This document shows positions 25,894 through 35,197 of a stretch of DNA of 64,000 nt, piece after piece. The notes under the pieces were generated by a model, which was given only the letters and a program-made list of their open reading frames with translations, made no database searches and was not told the origin of the DNA. Source of the stretch: Symbiodinium natans (taxonomy: Eukaryota > Sar > Dinophyceae > Suessiales > Symbiodiniaceae); assembly GCA_905221605.1 (NCBI GenBank), contig CAJNDS010000302.1, positions 959,285-1,023,284 of the forward strand. The letters run 5' to 3'. Made by a program: the position numbers and the translations under genes. Every line of letters starts with the position of its first letter. The first letter of the stretch is position 1.

Positions 25894-28889
25894 TGATGGC
25901 CTTCGATACTGGACCAGCCCTGGCCACTGTCGAGGAGAAGGATATCAGCAGTTTTGAAGGGCTTGTTGGTAAGAATAGAAGTTTTGCATTTGCATTTGCA
26001 AGGCGATGCAATAATGCAAGCCAACAAAGCCTGGAAATTTTGCTGTTGTGTGCACATGCAAAGCAGCATATCGCGAGACAGGACGTAGCATTTGCTTCCG
26101 CTTACTAAGAGCAGTCCGTGTCGCACGTCAAGCCTAGTCAAGGACATCCTCATTGCTTGGTCGAGGCTGTAGATGTTCTGTTGAAGCAGTAAGCACAAGG
26201 CTTGATGCAATGAGGGACCTCCAATGGTGAGAGTATTGCTCGGTGGAAGCTGTTTGGACTCAATCCAAGCGACACCAAATTGGGCTATGCATGCTCTGAC
26301 ATCCCCAGGGAGAACCTGTAAAGAAATAAACCCTGCTTGGAAGCATTGGTGACGGAGAACTTGTAACCCCGCGCTGTGCACTGGTTCGAAAGTTCTTTGT
26401 GCCTTTTCCACCCAATGCAGGCCTTTAGAGGCAGCACTGTTATCGTCCATGTAAGCCGTTAGTCTTATGAAGGAAGAAATGTCGTGCAGCGCCCAAATCA
26501 AGGGATCTAAGGCGAGACAGAAAAGGACAACAGAAGTCGCCCTTCCCATAGCAAGGCCTTGGTGGATGGAGATAGGCTCGAGTAAGAAACCTTGCACTTT
26601 ATGCTGGGTGCGCCTCCCAAACATAAGGTGGATGACGTAGGCTTTGATCCAGGCAGGGGCAGCTCTTGCCGCTAAGCACTGTAGTACCCACCAGGGATTC
26701 ACCCGTTCAAAGGCCTTGGCAAAGTCGGAAAGCATGACTGTGTACTGGGCATCCTTGAGCTCCAAGTAGTGTTGCATTTGGGCATAATTTGCCTGTGGTT
26801 CTTTGAAGTGATTAAGAAGAGCCTGGGCAGGATGTAGCGAGTCTTTGAAAGACTCAGCAAGGACAGCGTAGATTGCAGAGTCAATGATTCGATCACAAGT
26901 ATCGGGCATGTCTAGTGGCCTGTAGTTGTCCGCGTACGCACCCTTGTCTGCCTTGGGAATGAAGACTAAGGCCTGAAGCGGATGATCAGCTTGAGACAAG
27001 CACATCTCCCACATATGATCCCCAAGTAAGTTGGCAAAATAACTCGGATTTTGCCTATAGAAGGCATAGGGCACACCATCGGGACCCGGGGAAGAATCCT
27101 TGGTGGTAATAATGGCCTTGAAGATGATGCTTTCATCTGGTAAGTCAGCCGGCACGAAGGGGGCCCTTTGCGCATATGGCTGTAGGAGTTTGTCCCACTG
27201 GTTATCGTATTGACAAGGGAAGTGGTGCCAAAAGGCTCTAGTTGCCCTTAGTGCAGCATCAAACTGACTCATAGATGTGATCAGCTGGCCATTTTCGCTT
27301 CTGACCTGTTGCGAATCGATGATTCGAGGGCAGATCTTCCTGAAGGCCTGCCACTTAATTTTAGACTTATCAACCTGCAAATCTCTTTGAGCAACCAGGG
27401 AACGAAGACTTGGTGAGGGGGCAGTTTTCAGCTCTGCACCAAGGTGTAGCCGATTAAGCGCTTCTTGAAGCCAATGTCTCGGGAGCTCGGCTGAACCATT
27501 ACCTGACGGCGTGAAAGGGGGTATGGTGATATGCCTGGCTAAAGATGTGACGGTGCTTGCGTTGACACCGACAGTCGCACCAGTGCTCCTGTTCAAAAGG
27601 CGTACCAACTTCCTAATTAATGCAGCAATTGAGTTTCCAGCTTGGGCACGTAGGTTGGCATGCCACAAGAAACATGTGGCTTTTTGTGCAACGAGCGCGT
27701 CAGAAGGGCAGAGTTTTTGACCTTTGTTCTGCTCTTCAATCAAGCGGGCTTTAGTGCAATTAATTAGTTTACGAAGAAGAAGGTGCGAAGGGCTAGTCTC
27801 CGCAGCCTCGATGCCAGGCAAGTCAGTAGTCGCAGGTGGAACAGAAAAAGCCGCAGCAGGAACTGTCCGAACAGGTATCGCCGGGACATCTTTGTCAAGC
27901 TTATGCTTCGGCCGAAACCGAATCTTTACCAAGTGATGTCCTCCAGTTACTTTTTTGTGCTTCCATGAGACAGAACAGATCTTGGCGGACAAGTACAGCG
28001 AGCTGGAAATAAGGTAATGGTCAAGGTGGCTGCAGGTAGAGCCTTGCTCGAAAGTTGGCCCGTCAGACTTGCATTCAATCATGTCGCCTTGAGCAAGGAG
28101 ATGTGCATACTCACCCTCCTTCTGCTGATTGACAGCATTGAAGTCCCCCCCAAGGACAACCACATGAGTTGCATCCTTGACAAAAGCACTAAGTGCAGGG
28201 AAAAGCTTCCCCCATTGATCAGGGTGCCAATAAACCGACAGGAGCCAGTAGCAGACAGACCGAAATCTGACCAGCACGGCAAGGGCAAAACCAGGCACAA
28301 GGTCGACAGTTTCTACTACTTTATTGTCCTGTGGCAAACAGACAGCGACTCCTCCAGAGTGTCCAGATTCCTTCCAAATAGCGAGAGAGGCAATCGTATT
28401 TATTCTGGCAGTTGCCTGTCTGAATCGGTGTAAACAGGCAGCATTCCATTTGGTTTCCTGCAAAAGCACTGGCGTTTGGTGAGCCAACGCACCAATGGTA
28501 CGAAGCTTGGCAAGGCCAATAGTGTCAAAGGTACACAGCGAGGTAACGTTCCAACTAACGACAGCCTGCAGCTTGCACGGCTCCTTAGGGATCGTGTCGA
28601 AGTAAGGAACAAGCCTGTCAGCTATGAGATTCAGTGCAAGTTCAAGCTCTTCTGTTGGGAGCTGAAGATTGATAGCAGCGATTAGGTTAAAAGGTCGGCT
28701 GTCATTGGCCATGAGAGCAAGCTTTAGCTCACGTGTTGTGGGATAGGTGAGTGGAAGGTTGTAGGCAAGGAGAATGCTGTTGAGGGATCTGACACGTGCG
28801 CGATGTCTACGACAAGCAACATAGGCATTGAGGTGATCAAGGAAGGTCGTAGACCTTGCCTTAATCACCACGTTACGGATCGTCGTCAT
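25836..28889 (-). CDS. Endonuclease (EEP)-reverse transcriptase of the non-LTR element
   Basis: About 1,017 residues from ATG 28889, whose bases overlap the TGA of the methyltransferase frame (ATGA). The endonuclease has WNV (113-115), 'LLQETKW' (Glu ~145), 'SVYWHP', 'VVLGGDFNAV', 'SHLDHYLIS' and 'GGHHLVKIRF', the apurinic-like nuclease set that nicks the target for priming. The RT has 'SSPGPDGVPYAF', 'VFIPKADKGAYADNYRPL', motif A 'SDFAKAFERV' (~720), motif B 'GLAMGRATSVVLF' and 'AYMDD' (~815). All catalytic residues look intact. No RNase H is visible in this frame. The palm-like frames follow directly. Confidence 0.92.
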   Translation of the reverse strand: MTTIRNVVIKARSTTFLDHLNAYVACRRHRARVRSLNSILLAYNLPLTYPTTRELKLALMANDSRPFNLIAAINLQLPTEELELALNLIADRLVPYFDTIPKEPCKLQAVVSWNVTSLCTFDTIGLAKLRTIGALAHQTPVLLQETKWNAACLHRFRQATARINTIASLAIWKESGHSGGVAVCLPQDNKVVETVDLVPGFALAVLVRFRSVCYWLLSVYWHPDQWGKLFPALSAFVKDATHVVVLGGDFNAVNQQKEGEYAHLLAQGDMIECKSDGPTFEQGSTCSHLDHYLISSSLYLSAKICSVSWKHKKVTGGHHLVKIRFRPKHKLDKDVPAIPVRTVPAAAFSVPPATTDLPGIEAAETSPSHLLLRKLINCTKARLIEEQNKGQKLCPSDALVAQKATCFLWHANLRAQAGNSIAALIRKLVRLLNRSTGATVGVNASTVTSLARHITIPPFTPSGNGSAELPRHWLQEALNRLHLGAELKTAPSPSLRSLVAQRDLQVDKSKIKWQAFRKICPRIIDSQQVRSENGQLITSMSQFDAALRATRAFWHHFPCQYDNQWDKLLQPYAQRAPFVPADLPDESIIFKAIITTKDSSPGPDGVPYAFYRQNPSYFANLLGDHMWEMCLSQADHPLQALVFIPKADKGAYADNYRPLDMPDTCDRIIDSAIYAVLAESFKDSLHPAQALLNHFKEPQANYAQMQHYLELKDAQYTVMLSDFAKAFERVNPWWVLQCLAARAAPAWIKAYVIHLMFGRRTQHKVQGFLLEPISIHQGLAMGRATSVVLFCLALDPLIWALHDISSFIRLTAYMDDNSAASKGLHWVEKAQRTFEPVHSAGLQVLRHQCFQAGFISLQVLPGDVRACIAQFGVAWIESKQLPPSNTLTIGGPSLHQALCLLLQQNIYSLDQAMRMSLTRLDVRHGLLLVSGSKCYVLSRDMLLCMCTQQQNFQALLACIIASPCKCKCKTSILTNKPFKTADILLLDSGQGWSSIEGHHCTHRVDIMPYGTGKRVKG

Positions 28890-31711
28890 AGGGGCAAAGG
28901 GTCCCGATGGACCCCATAGAAGCAATGGTAGACAGCAGGTTGCCGATCGTAGACATAAATGCGCAATGCCTTTTCTTGGGTGGGAGTTGTGGAGGGGATG
29001 CTGTTGTGGGTGACAGTCTGTTGATGCACCGTACCTTGCTTATACGTGGTGTAATGTGCGCCTCGTGCATCAATACCAATATACACAGCCTGTCGACACG
29101 GTAGAGCAAGCTTAGCAAAGCAAGAGAAGTCGCGCAAGACCTCGCCAAGCCAGGTTTCGTTAGAGTTGCAATCTGAAGCAAAGGCTTTACTGGTATGATT
29201 CTCAGCAAAGTATGGGGTTAAGAAGAGCGCAAAGAGTTCCCTTTGCCCAAGGTAAGGGGAACAGAGGATAGTATGGCCGTGCAGGTGTAAGGCAGCTTCG
29301 TTACCCTCAAATATCAGACAAGGCGTTGGTAGCTGGCTGTTCTCTTGGATTACTTTGTGAAGGAAGGTGCCAGGGCTGGCTCCTCTTCGTTCAATGTCAA
29401 CGACCTCAAAGATCGATGCTTGGGTAAGCGCATGCACAGTATCACGAGCCTGGGAGGCATTGAGCATTGCTAAGGCACATTGATCATCTTGTTCGACATA
29501 TAGGAAGAAGTCGACTGGCGGAGACTTCTTGCCAGCGTTAGCATCTTTCAAGTGCTGCACATAGAGGGTATTTTGCTGTCCCTTTACAAGGAGGAATTGA
29601 GGGATGAACTCGTCTCTATACGCGACAAACTCAAGATGCAACGCTTTGAGAAAGCTGATCAGGCACCACCCTTGTGCAGGGAAGTCAAGAAAGTGTAAGG
29701 CAAACTTGGCACCGAGATTCGCAGCAGTCTCTCTGCACAAATTGGCCATGACATTGCGTCTCGATCCACACAAAAGCTTTAATTGAGGGTCAACAATTTG
29801 CAAGACACGCTGGATGGCCGATGGGATTCCTTTTTCTTGCAATAAGTCTTGCGTTTGATGGAATCGAGTTTCCGTCACAAAGGAAATTCCTCTAGGAATG
29901 CCGGACGCGCTCTCTCTAATGCCTTGGAATTTACCTTGGCCGGGGGTGTACTCCAGAACAACAGGTTTATTGACAGTTAAACCTTGTTTGAGCCAGCCAA
30001 CCGCATTAAGTTCATCGCATGGAAAAGGCGCATGAAACTTATGCGAAAACTTGTCTTGTAGCTTAACAGCTGTAGTAGCAGCAAGAACTTGTTGGCCATA
30101 GCTAGGCCAGTATTGGAGAAACTGTGAGAGGGGAAGCGGTTTCCAATGACTGTCGGGGTTTTCATTCAGTAACTCTCGAAGGGATGTGTATTTGATCGCA
30201 GCTTTGAGAGCACCAGGGTAGAAGCAATTCCCAACAATGGAAGCAATACACATATCATTAATGTGTTCTTCCACATCTGCAAGCCAGATATCGAGCTCAG
30301 CATCTCTCAACATTTCCTTGTAGTGAGCAACCCTGAAAGGAGGAATGCCACTATCACCTATAAGGAAGGCATTTTCTGCACGGAGAAGTTCGTAATTAGC
30401 TTCCGCAAAGCGATCCATTGCTGCAAGGCTTGGGATGTCCGCTTGAAGAGAAAGCTTCTGAACATCTGTTACAAAGCGCAGGCCAATGGGTCCATCAGGA
30501 ACAAATTTTTCCCATTGTAGATTTGGAACCCCATTGGAGGTATTAGCCGCTTGTGAGAATTGCCTCTGGAAAGCTTCAGCTCCGCCGAAGCTGGGTACAT
30601 GATAAAGAAGGGCAGAGGGGTGGTAAAAGTATGCAGCCAATCGGAGCCCCCTCTCGCGATCAAAGCGTTTGGGACGAAGCCAAGGCTTTAGCTTTTTGCC
30701 GGGGGGTTTTATTCCGGACATGTGTTCCGCAACAGGACGCCATCCTTGGAACCACGGAGTGGGGCGGTTGCTGAAAGTGCCAATTTGCCCATATCTAGTG
30801 AAGAATTTCCTTTTCCTTTCAACATGGCCGAATGTAGCTCCAGCAATGTGATGGCAGCAACAATCACGTATTCCGAAGATCTGCTGAATGAAGTCCTGGT
30901 GGATGGGCTTCATAGACCCAGCATTTTCAAGGAAGATGTGCACGCACTGAAGGACACTGGGTTCAATGCTTTGGAATGCAAGCAAAATTGCGTATAAGAC
31001 AAGCATGTGTTGCGAGCGGTCTCCCAGAAGTCCTAATCCACCTGAGCTGGACCCTGCAACCGTGAGATCTTGGCAGGGGGAACCGGCGGGAATGATGATG
31101 GCTGTTTTTTGTGGATGAATCCTTCCCAGGAAAGACAAACATTCACGCAGCAATCGGTAATCCTCTTTAAGTAGAGTCCAAACGTCATCGATTGCGATCG
31201 ATGGCACACGGTGCGAGTCAAGAGCCCATCTTTGGCTTTTGTCACAGTCATACTTATGGCATATGAGGGCGCGAAGGACGCTGTCACTTTCTGCACTTAC
31301 AGCCGCAACTGGTTGTTGCTTGAGGCATTCAACGGTGACAGCACGTGATATTCCGCATCCATCAAAAAGCGATAAGATGATGTAACGTTCAACACCGAGT
31401 GCGACCTGTATGCAGTCTTCCGACGAGACAGCATTACTTTGATTGTTCCTGCTTCCAATTTTACCGTCTTTTCTCTTGGAGACAGGCTTGGCATTGTTAA
31501 GCTTATCGAGGCTTTTCTTGACTCTTCGCATCTGAGAATCAGAGCTCAAGTCAGACTTGGCTTTAAGGGGCTGGCTGCCCCTATCAGAGCCATTCTTCTC
31601 AGAGTTCAGCGCAGTTTGAACTTCATGTTGTTGCGGTCTCTGTTCCTCATCGGAATCAGTAGCAATGGAGTGCACTTCAGGAAGAGATGCATTATCAAGT
31701 TGTGTCGCCAA
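28886..31711 (-). CDS. C5-cytosine DNA methyltransferase carried by the retroelement
   Basis: About 941 residues; the frame is open back to 31850 and the usable start is unclear (first codon TTG), so it is probably reached by frameshift from the ORF upstream. A charged, disordered N-terminus with Lys-rich 'KPVSKRKDGKIGSR' leads to motif I 'LFDGCGISRAV' (~114), motif IV 'AGSPCQDLTVAG' with the catalytic Cys (~213), motif VI 'IFLENAGSM' (~262) and 'ERKRKFFTRYG' (motif VIII-like, ~303). The rest (~350-941) is unassigned and may hold target recognition or an element-specific domain. It should transfer a methyl group from SAM to cytosine; host or self DNA as target is inference. The catalytic residues look intact. 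Confidence 0.85.
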   Translation of the reverse strand: MATQLDNASLPEVHSIATDSDEEQRPQQHEVQTALNSEKNGSDRGSQPLKAKSDLSSDSQMRRVKKSLDKLNNAKPVSKRKDGKIGSRNNQSNAVSSEDCIQVALGVERYIILSLFDGCGISRAVTVECLKQQPVAAVSAESDSVLRALICHKYDCDKSQRWALDSHRVPSIAIDDVWTLLKEDYRLLRECLSFLGRIHPQKTAIIIPAGSPCQDLTVAGSSSGGLGLLGDRSQHMLVLYAILLAFQSIEPSVLQCVHIFLENAGSMKPIHQDFIQQIFGIRDCCCHHIAGATFGHVERKRKFFTRYGQIGTFSNRPTPWFQGWRPVAEHMSGIKPPGKKLKPWLRPKRFDRERGLRLAAYFYHPSALLYHVPSFGGAEAFQRQFSQAANTSNGVPNLQWEKFVPDGPIGLRFVTDVQKLSLQADIPSLAAMDRFAEANYELLRAENAFLIGDSGIPPFRVAHYKEMLRDAELDIWLADVEEHINDMCIASIVGNCFYPGALKAAIKYTSLRELLNENPDSHWKPLPLSQFLQYWPSYGQQVLAATTAVKLQDKFSHKFHAPFPCDELNAVGWLKQGLTVNKPVVLEYTPGQGKFQGIRESASGIPRGISFVTETRFHQTQDLLQEKGIPSAIQRVLQIVDPQLKLLCGSRRNVMANLCRETAANLGAKFALHFLDFPAQGWCLISFLKALHLEFVAYRDEFIPQFLLVKGQQNTLYVQHLKDANAGKKSPPVDFFLYVEQDDQCALAMLNASQARDTVHALTQASIFEVVDIERRGASPGTFLHKVIQENSQLPTPCLIFEGNEAALHLHGHTILCSPYLGQRELFALFLTPYFAENHTSKAFASDCNSNETWLGEVLRDFSCFAKLALPCRQAVYIGIDARGAHYTTYKQGTVHQQTVTHNSIPSTTPTQEKALRIYVYDRQPAVYHCFYGVHRDPLPL

Positions 31712-34023
31712 AGCAGTACTAGGGTCGGGTTGGAGACTAACACTGGCTTGGTGTTCTGACTCCTCATCGAATTTGCCCTTTTGGGCGAGAGTAAATTCAG
31801 TACCGCTTTGGCATTCCGTGCTTGTGGCAGAAGATGGGCACAGGGCGGATTAGGCAAGCCAAAATCATCCTCTGAGGTGATGGTCATATAGGTTGCAGAA
31901 GGGACAGGGCTGCCCCAGCTTGCAACCTTCATTATCTTAGCTTGCTCAATAGTGAGTGCTTCACTACTGATATGCTGTTCTGCGTTTTCACTGGGATCAG
32001 CATGATGCCGGATAATCTCATTAAAAGAGTTAATGAGAGCAGTGGCGGGGTAAAGCTGATTGACACAAACACTTCTGATGAAGATGGCTTCGATGTAGTG
32101 CTCAGCCTTAATCAATTGTGCCCACAAGTTTTCTTTACGGACTCCATAGATTGAGTCATAAAGAAGAATTGAGTCTCCTGCTTGTTCTTTGGCATGGTGT
32201 AGCACTAAGTAGTGCTTAGCACTAGGATCATGCAGAACGAGTGCAACGACAATATATGCCTGTTGCATGACTGATACCGTACTGCCAAGAAAGCTTTGCA
32301 TATCCGCCTCGCTTTTGCAGACTTGCGCAAAAGAGCTTTTCTGAGTCTTCTGTGTGAGAAGGCAGAAGAAAGACGGAAGTCTTTGAATGACAAGTTTGCA
32401 CGTGTCATTGCGAGGGCTCAAGTTTTGCTGCATGCACGCAATCGCAAGGTCAGCAAGTTGACCTAGATCAGCGAGGATACTGATCTGATCAGAGGAGTCC
32501 TGTTCAGAATGCAACGGTAGAGCAAGAATGGGCTGCGGCTGTTGGCACATGGAGCACTTGCAATGGATCTGGACAAGCATGGTGTATTGCTCCTTGGCCG
32601 GAATAGCCCAAATGGCCTTACTATACACCTCAGTAAAGCTCTGAAGCTCCAACGGTGTAGCACTTGCCAATTGAAGATAGGTCAGACCAAGTATGTGTGC
32701 AAGCTTTGCTCGAGCGGCCTCACGTATATTATATCCAACCGCAGCAAGGACAAGAGCTGCTTGTTTAGGAAAGGGGGCGTAATGCTGGCATTGCTCTTTG
32801 TTCCATTGAGCACACGAGATGACTCGATAGGCAGCAGCAACAGGGCAATAAAGGCCAGCAATGCGCCTTTGCACTTCTTCTTGAACGTTGGCCGGGACTT
32901 CCGCCTGAAACCTTAAGACAGTATTACGTCTTCTAGCAATCTCAACTTTTTCCTTGCTACTCTCAATATTTCTTTTGCCAGTCCCACCTTCTTGACTCAA
33001 CTGTGCTGAGGCAGGATTTTCCGGTAACATGTTGGCAGCCGCATCATCACCTTTAACAGCAGGAGGCTTTCCATGGAGCAAAGTCGGGCACTGGGCAGTA
33101 TCCGATTGCTCCATGGCAACCTTGCTTGACTTCCCATCCTGATGATTGGCACATCTGGCTTTGTTCGGCTTATTGGCTGCAGTAGCCTTAAGTCTATCAT
33201 CAGTGCGGATGTTAAAAGCATAGATGACGCTAGTATTAATCCCTATCAACTTGATGATATCACATGAGTGACATCGTGGCAGGAATAGAAGCGCGCCCTG
33301 ATGTAGGGAGACGAGAACATTGTTACTCGCAGAAGATCCCGGATGACAAGCGAGATGTTGGCCGTTCTTGAGAACTAGCGGGATTTCTAGTTCAGTCTTA
33401 CCAGTAATGCGGACAAGCAAGTACTGGATAGATCCCAGTTCAGCAGTAAAGTCTTCATCCTCTTGGGAAGCCTTAGGAAGGTTTTCTGGCACTCTCCAAC
33501 CTTGAAAGGCTTCATTTTGGCTGAGAAATGTCTGGACACTCTGCAGCTTCACTAGTTCGGGAACATCCTCACATTTACCAGTCATAACAACGTAAGGCGC
33601 CTGTCTGTCGATGATCAGGAAATGTGTTTCAAGGTCATCCTTGTGCCAAATTGTACTAGCAATTCGTTGCTTGGACAAGGGGTGATACTCATCCCTTGCT
33701 CTGACATGGATCAATCTTCCTTGCCCAATCTTATCGCTCCCAGAGTGGCAATTCAAAAAATGTTCTCTAGGGTTCTCGGAAATGTGATTAATGGGTTTGT
33801 TGCTCCATCTTGGGGCATCAACAACCTCTTGCAGCAATTGCACTTCAGTTCTTCCACAAGGAAGGTCGAAATATTGACATTGGGTGAGCGCATCGGCAGC
33901 GGCGACAGTAGCAGTTACATGGACAGCAGGTATGACAACATCAGTGCCAGCTAATACATGTACGATTCCTCTGTATTGCACCGGAATTTTGATGTACTCG
34001 AGATCCTGAATAATGTCTTGCAT
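31606..34023 (-). CDS. Retroelement ORF, unknown, possibly with a cysteine-protease-like segment
   Basis: 805 residues from ATG 34023; the true end is probably near 31845, where the next frame takes over. It contains 'QIHCKCSMCQQPQPI' (CxCxxC, metal site?) and, later, 'HYLVLHHAKEQAGDSILLYD' followed by SIYG. The latter resembles the His...Asp-Ser strand pair of Ulp1/C48-type proteases, but I cannot place a convincing Cys, so this is weak. The central part is charged and low-complexity. By position it could be a gag or structural protein. Confidence 0.55.
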   Translation of the reverse strand: MQDIIQDLEYIKIPVQYRGIVHVLAGTDVVIPAVHVTATVAAADALTQCQYFDLPCGRTEVQLLQEVVDAPRWSNKPINHISENPREHFLNCHSGSDKIGQGRLIHVRARDEYHPLSKQRIASTIWHKDDLETHFLIIDRQAPYVVMTGKCEDVPELVKLQSVQTFLSQNEAFQGWRVPENLPKASQEDEDFTAELGSIQYLLVRITGKTELEIPLVLKNGQHLACHPGSSASNNVLVSLHQGALLFLPRCHSCDIIKLIGINTSVIYAFNIRTDDRLKATAANKPNKARCANHQDGKSSKVAMEQSDTAQCPTLLHGKPPAVKGDDAAANMLPENPASAQLSQEGGTGKRNIESSKEKVEIARRRNTVLRFQAEVPANVQEEVQRRIAGLYCPVAAAYRVISCAQWNKEQCQHYAPFPKQAALVLAAVGYNIREAARAKLAHILGLTYLQLASATPLELQSFTEVYSKAIWAIPAKEQYTMLVQIHCKCSMCQQPQPILALPLHSEQDSSDQISILADLGQLADLAIACMQQNLSPRNDTCKLVIQRLPSFFCLLTQKTQKSSFAQVCKSEADMQSFLGSTVSVMQQAYIVVALVLHDPSAKHYLVLHHAKEQAGDSILLYDSIYGVRKENLWAQLIKAEHYIEAIFIRSVCVNQLYPATALINSFNEIIRHHADPSENAEQHISSEALTIEQAKIMKVASWGSPVPSATYMTITSEDDFGLPNPPCAHLLPQARNAKAVLNLLSPKRANSMRSQNTKPVLVSNPTLVLLWRHNLIMHLFLKCTPLLLIPMRNRDRNNMKFKLR

Positions 34024-34483
34024 GTCTCCGGTGCAATTGTGAAAGGTGATCTGTTAGAGAGACCTCTGTAGAGTTGAAAGGTTGAGTCACCTTCCAAGCA
34101 AAGATTTCCTGTGAGTTCTTCACATTGCAAATGTGAAATCTTGCGGCATGCAACGCAAGGCTGTCAGGGATGGTAAGCTGCTTTTGCCGAAGACCCAGGA
34201 TAGCCTTCTGAAGCTGATAGGGGTCCGCAAAGATTCTCAGATACTTTCCAGGAGCAGTGTGGAACGCATTCATAAGCCTGTGCTGATTGAGAATGCAATG
34301 CACTTGAAAGGCTTCATCCTGAGTTCGGACAGAGTTGATAGCATACGGAAGGTCAACGAAGTTGACACTATTGCCCGGCATCCCTTCAAGAGGCGCAAAT
34401 CGATACAAGACCTGGAGCTCAATTTGTGATTTGCCTTCAGTTTGTTTGAGCACCTCATCATGCATCTCTTCAACCTTCAGCAC
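33941..34483 (-). CDS. First ORF of the retroelement, unknown
   Basis: 180 residues opening at GTG (LKVEEMHDEVLKQTEG); a stop lies nine codons upstream. The coherent part ends near 34050, after which the next frame (ATG 34023) continues, a net +1 change. It has no recognised motif. Upstream, the minus strand has 'TTTGCCTCAGAG' at ~34519-34531, a poor match to the spliced-leader core that I do not count. Confidence 0.45.
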   Translation of the reverse strand: MLKVEEMHDEVLKQTEGKSQIELQVLYRFAPLEGMPGNSVNFVDLPYAINSVRTQDEAFQVHCILNQHRLMNAFHTAPGKYLRIFADPYQLQKAILGLRQKQLTIPDSLALHAARFHICNVKNSQEIFAWKVTQPFNSTEVSLTDHLSQLHRRHARHYSGSRVHQNSGAIQRNRTCISWH

Positions 34484-35197
34484 AAGCGCTTGAAGTTGAC
34501 TTACGCTGACTTAGGCGCTCTGAGGCAAACAACACATCGATTCTCCTGATCAGTTCACGCAACGATGGGCTGCTGTGGCTTCCTAATGTGAGCTAATCCA
34601 AAGTTTCGACTGAGGTGTTTAACTTCCTCGTCAAATATTCCAACAGTGCCAGCGATGATGACTTCAGTATTGGCGGGCTTCTTGCTTCATGGAAGGCGTC
34701 ATGGCAATGTAGTAGCAAGTGTGATGGACAGGGTAGCTGGGAATGTAAGTGACCAAGTATACAAGTTCCCGTTTGCCTGCACTTCAATGGCACCAATAAC
34801 CGTCAAGCTGTGGATTTGACGAAGAAAGTCTTCATCATAACTCCTGAAGAGTACATGGGATGTCACAAATTACTCACGATCGTTATGCTCTCTGTTGTGT
34901 AAGACCCTTCCTTAGATTATGAAGGAAATTCTTACTAGAGTTGACGAGTAAGTAGATTGGAGCTCTGAGCCCTGCACTTGGCGCAATTCTTGCATGGTTT
35001 GTGTAGACACGATACATCCATCTCTGAGATACTCCAGCAAATATGTTGATGGTGTTCTGGCAAAGAGAGCATCATACTCAGTGAGATGACCCAACACAAA
35101 GTCGGCAAGACACTGAAATGCGCTTCCATCGATGTTGCTACGACATGGTGCAGATAGCTGACGCCGAAGCTATCGTACTGCACAGTGCAAGACAAAT
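34484..35197. other. No gene recognised
   Basis: Spacer between the retroelement's first frame and minus-strand gag-like debris. Short frames on both strands, none with recognisable composition. It may include the element's 5' untranslated region. Confidence 0.45.

Larger units (their letters stand above)
24959..34483 (-). mobile_element. Non-LTR retroelement with a DNA methyltransferase and an extra palm-like domain
   Basis: Six minus-strand frames form an unbroken chain, each overlapping the next by 40-235 nt: 34483-33941, 34023-31606, 31711-28886, 28925-25836, 25893-25156 and 25390-24959. The order is unknown, unknown, C5 DNA methyltransferase, endonuclease-RT, palm-like (two frames). The last four transitions are all net -1. 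No long terminal repeats are visible. Retroelement-borne cytosine methyltransferases have been described in Symbiodinium (de Mendoza et al. 2018); whether this is the same lineage needs a search. I see no poly(A) or short-repeat tail at the 3' side. Confidence 0.75.

Noticed and set aside
31775-31786. Slippery site CCCAAAA between the second and third retroelement ORFs
   Set aside because: The heptamer is not in the X XXY YYZ register of the upstream frame.
34519-34531. Spliced-leader remnant upstream of the retroelement
   Set aside because: TTTGCCTCAGAG needs a mismatch and an insertion; too weak to separate from chance.
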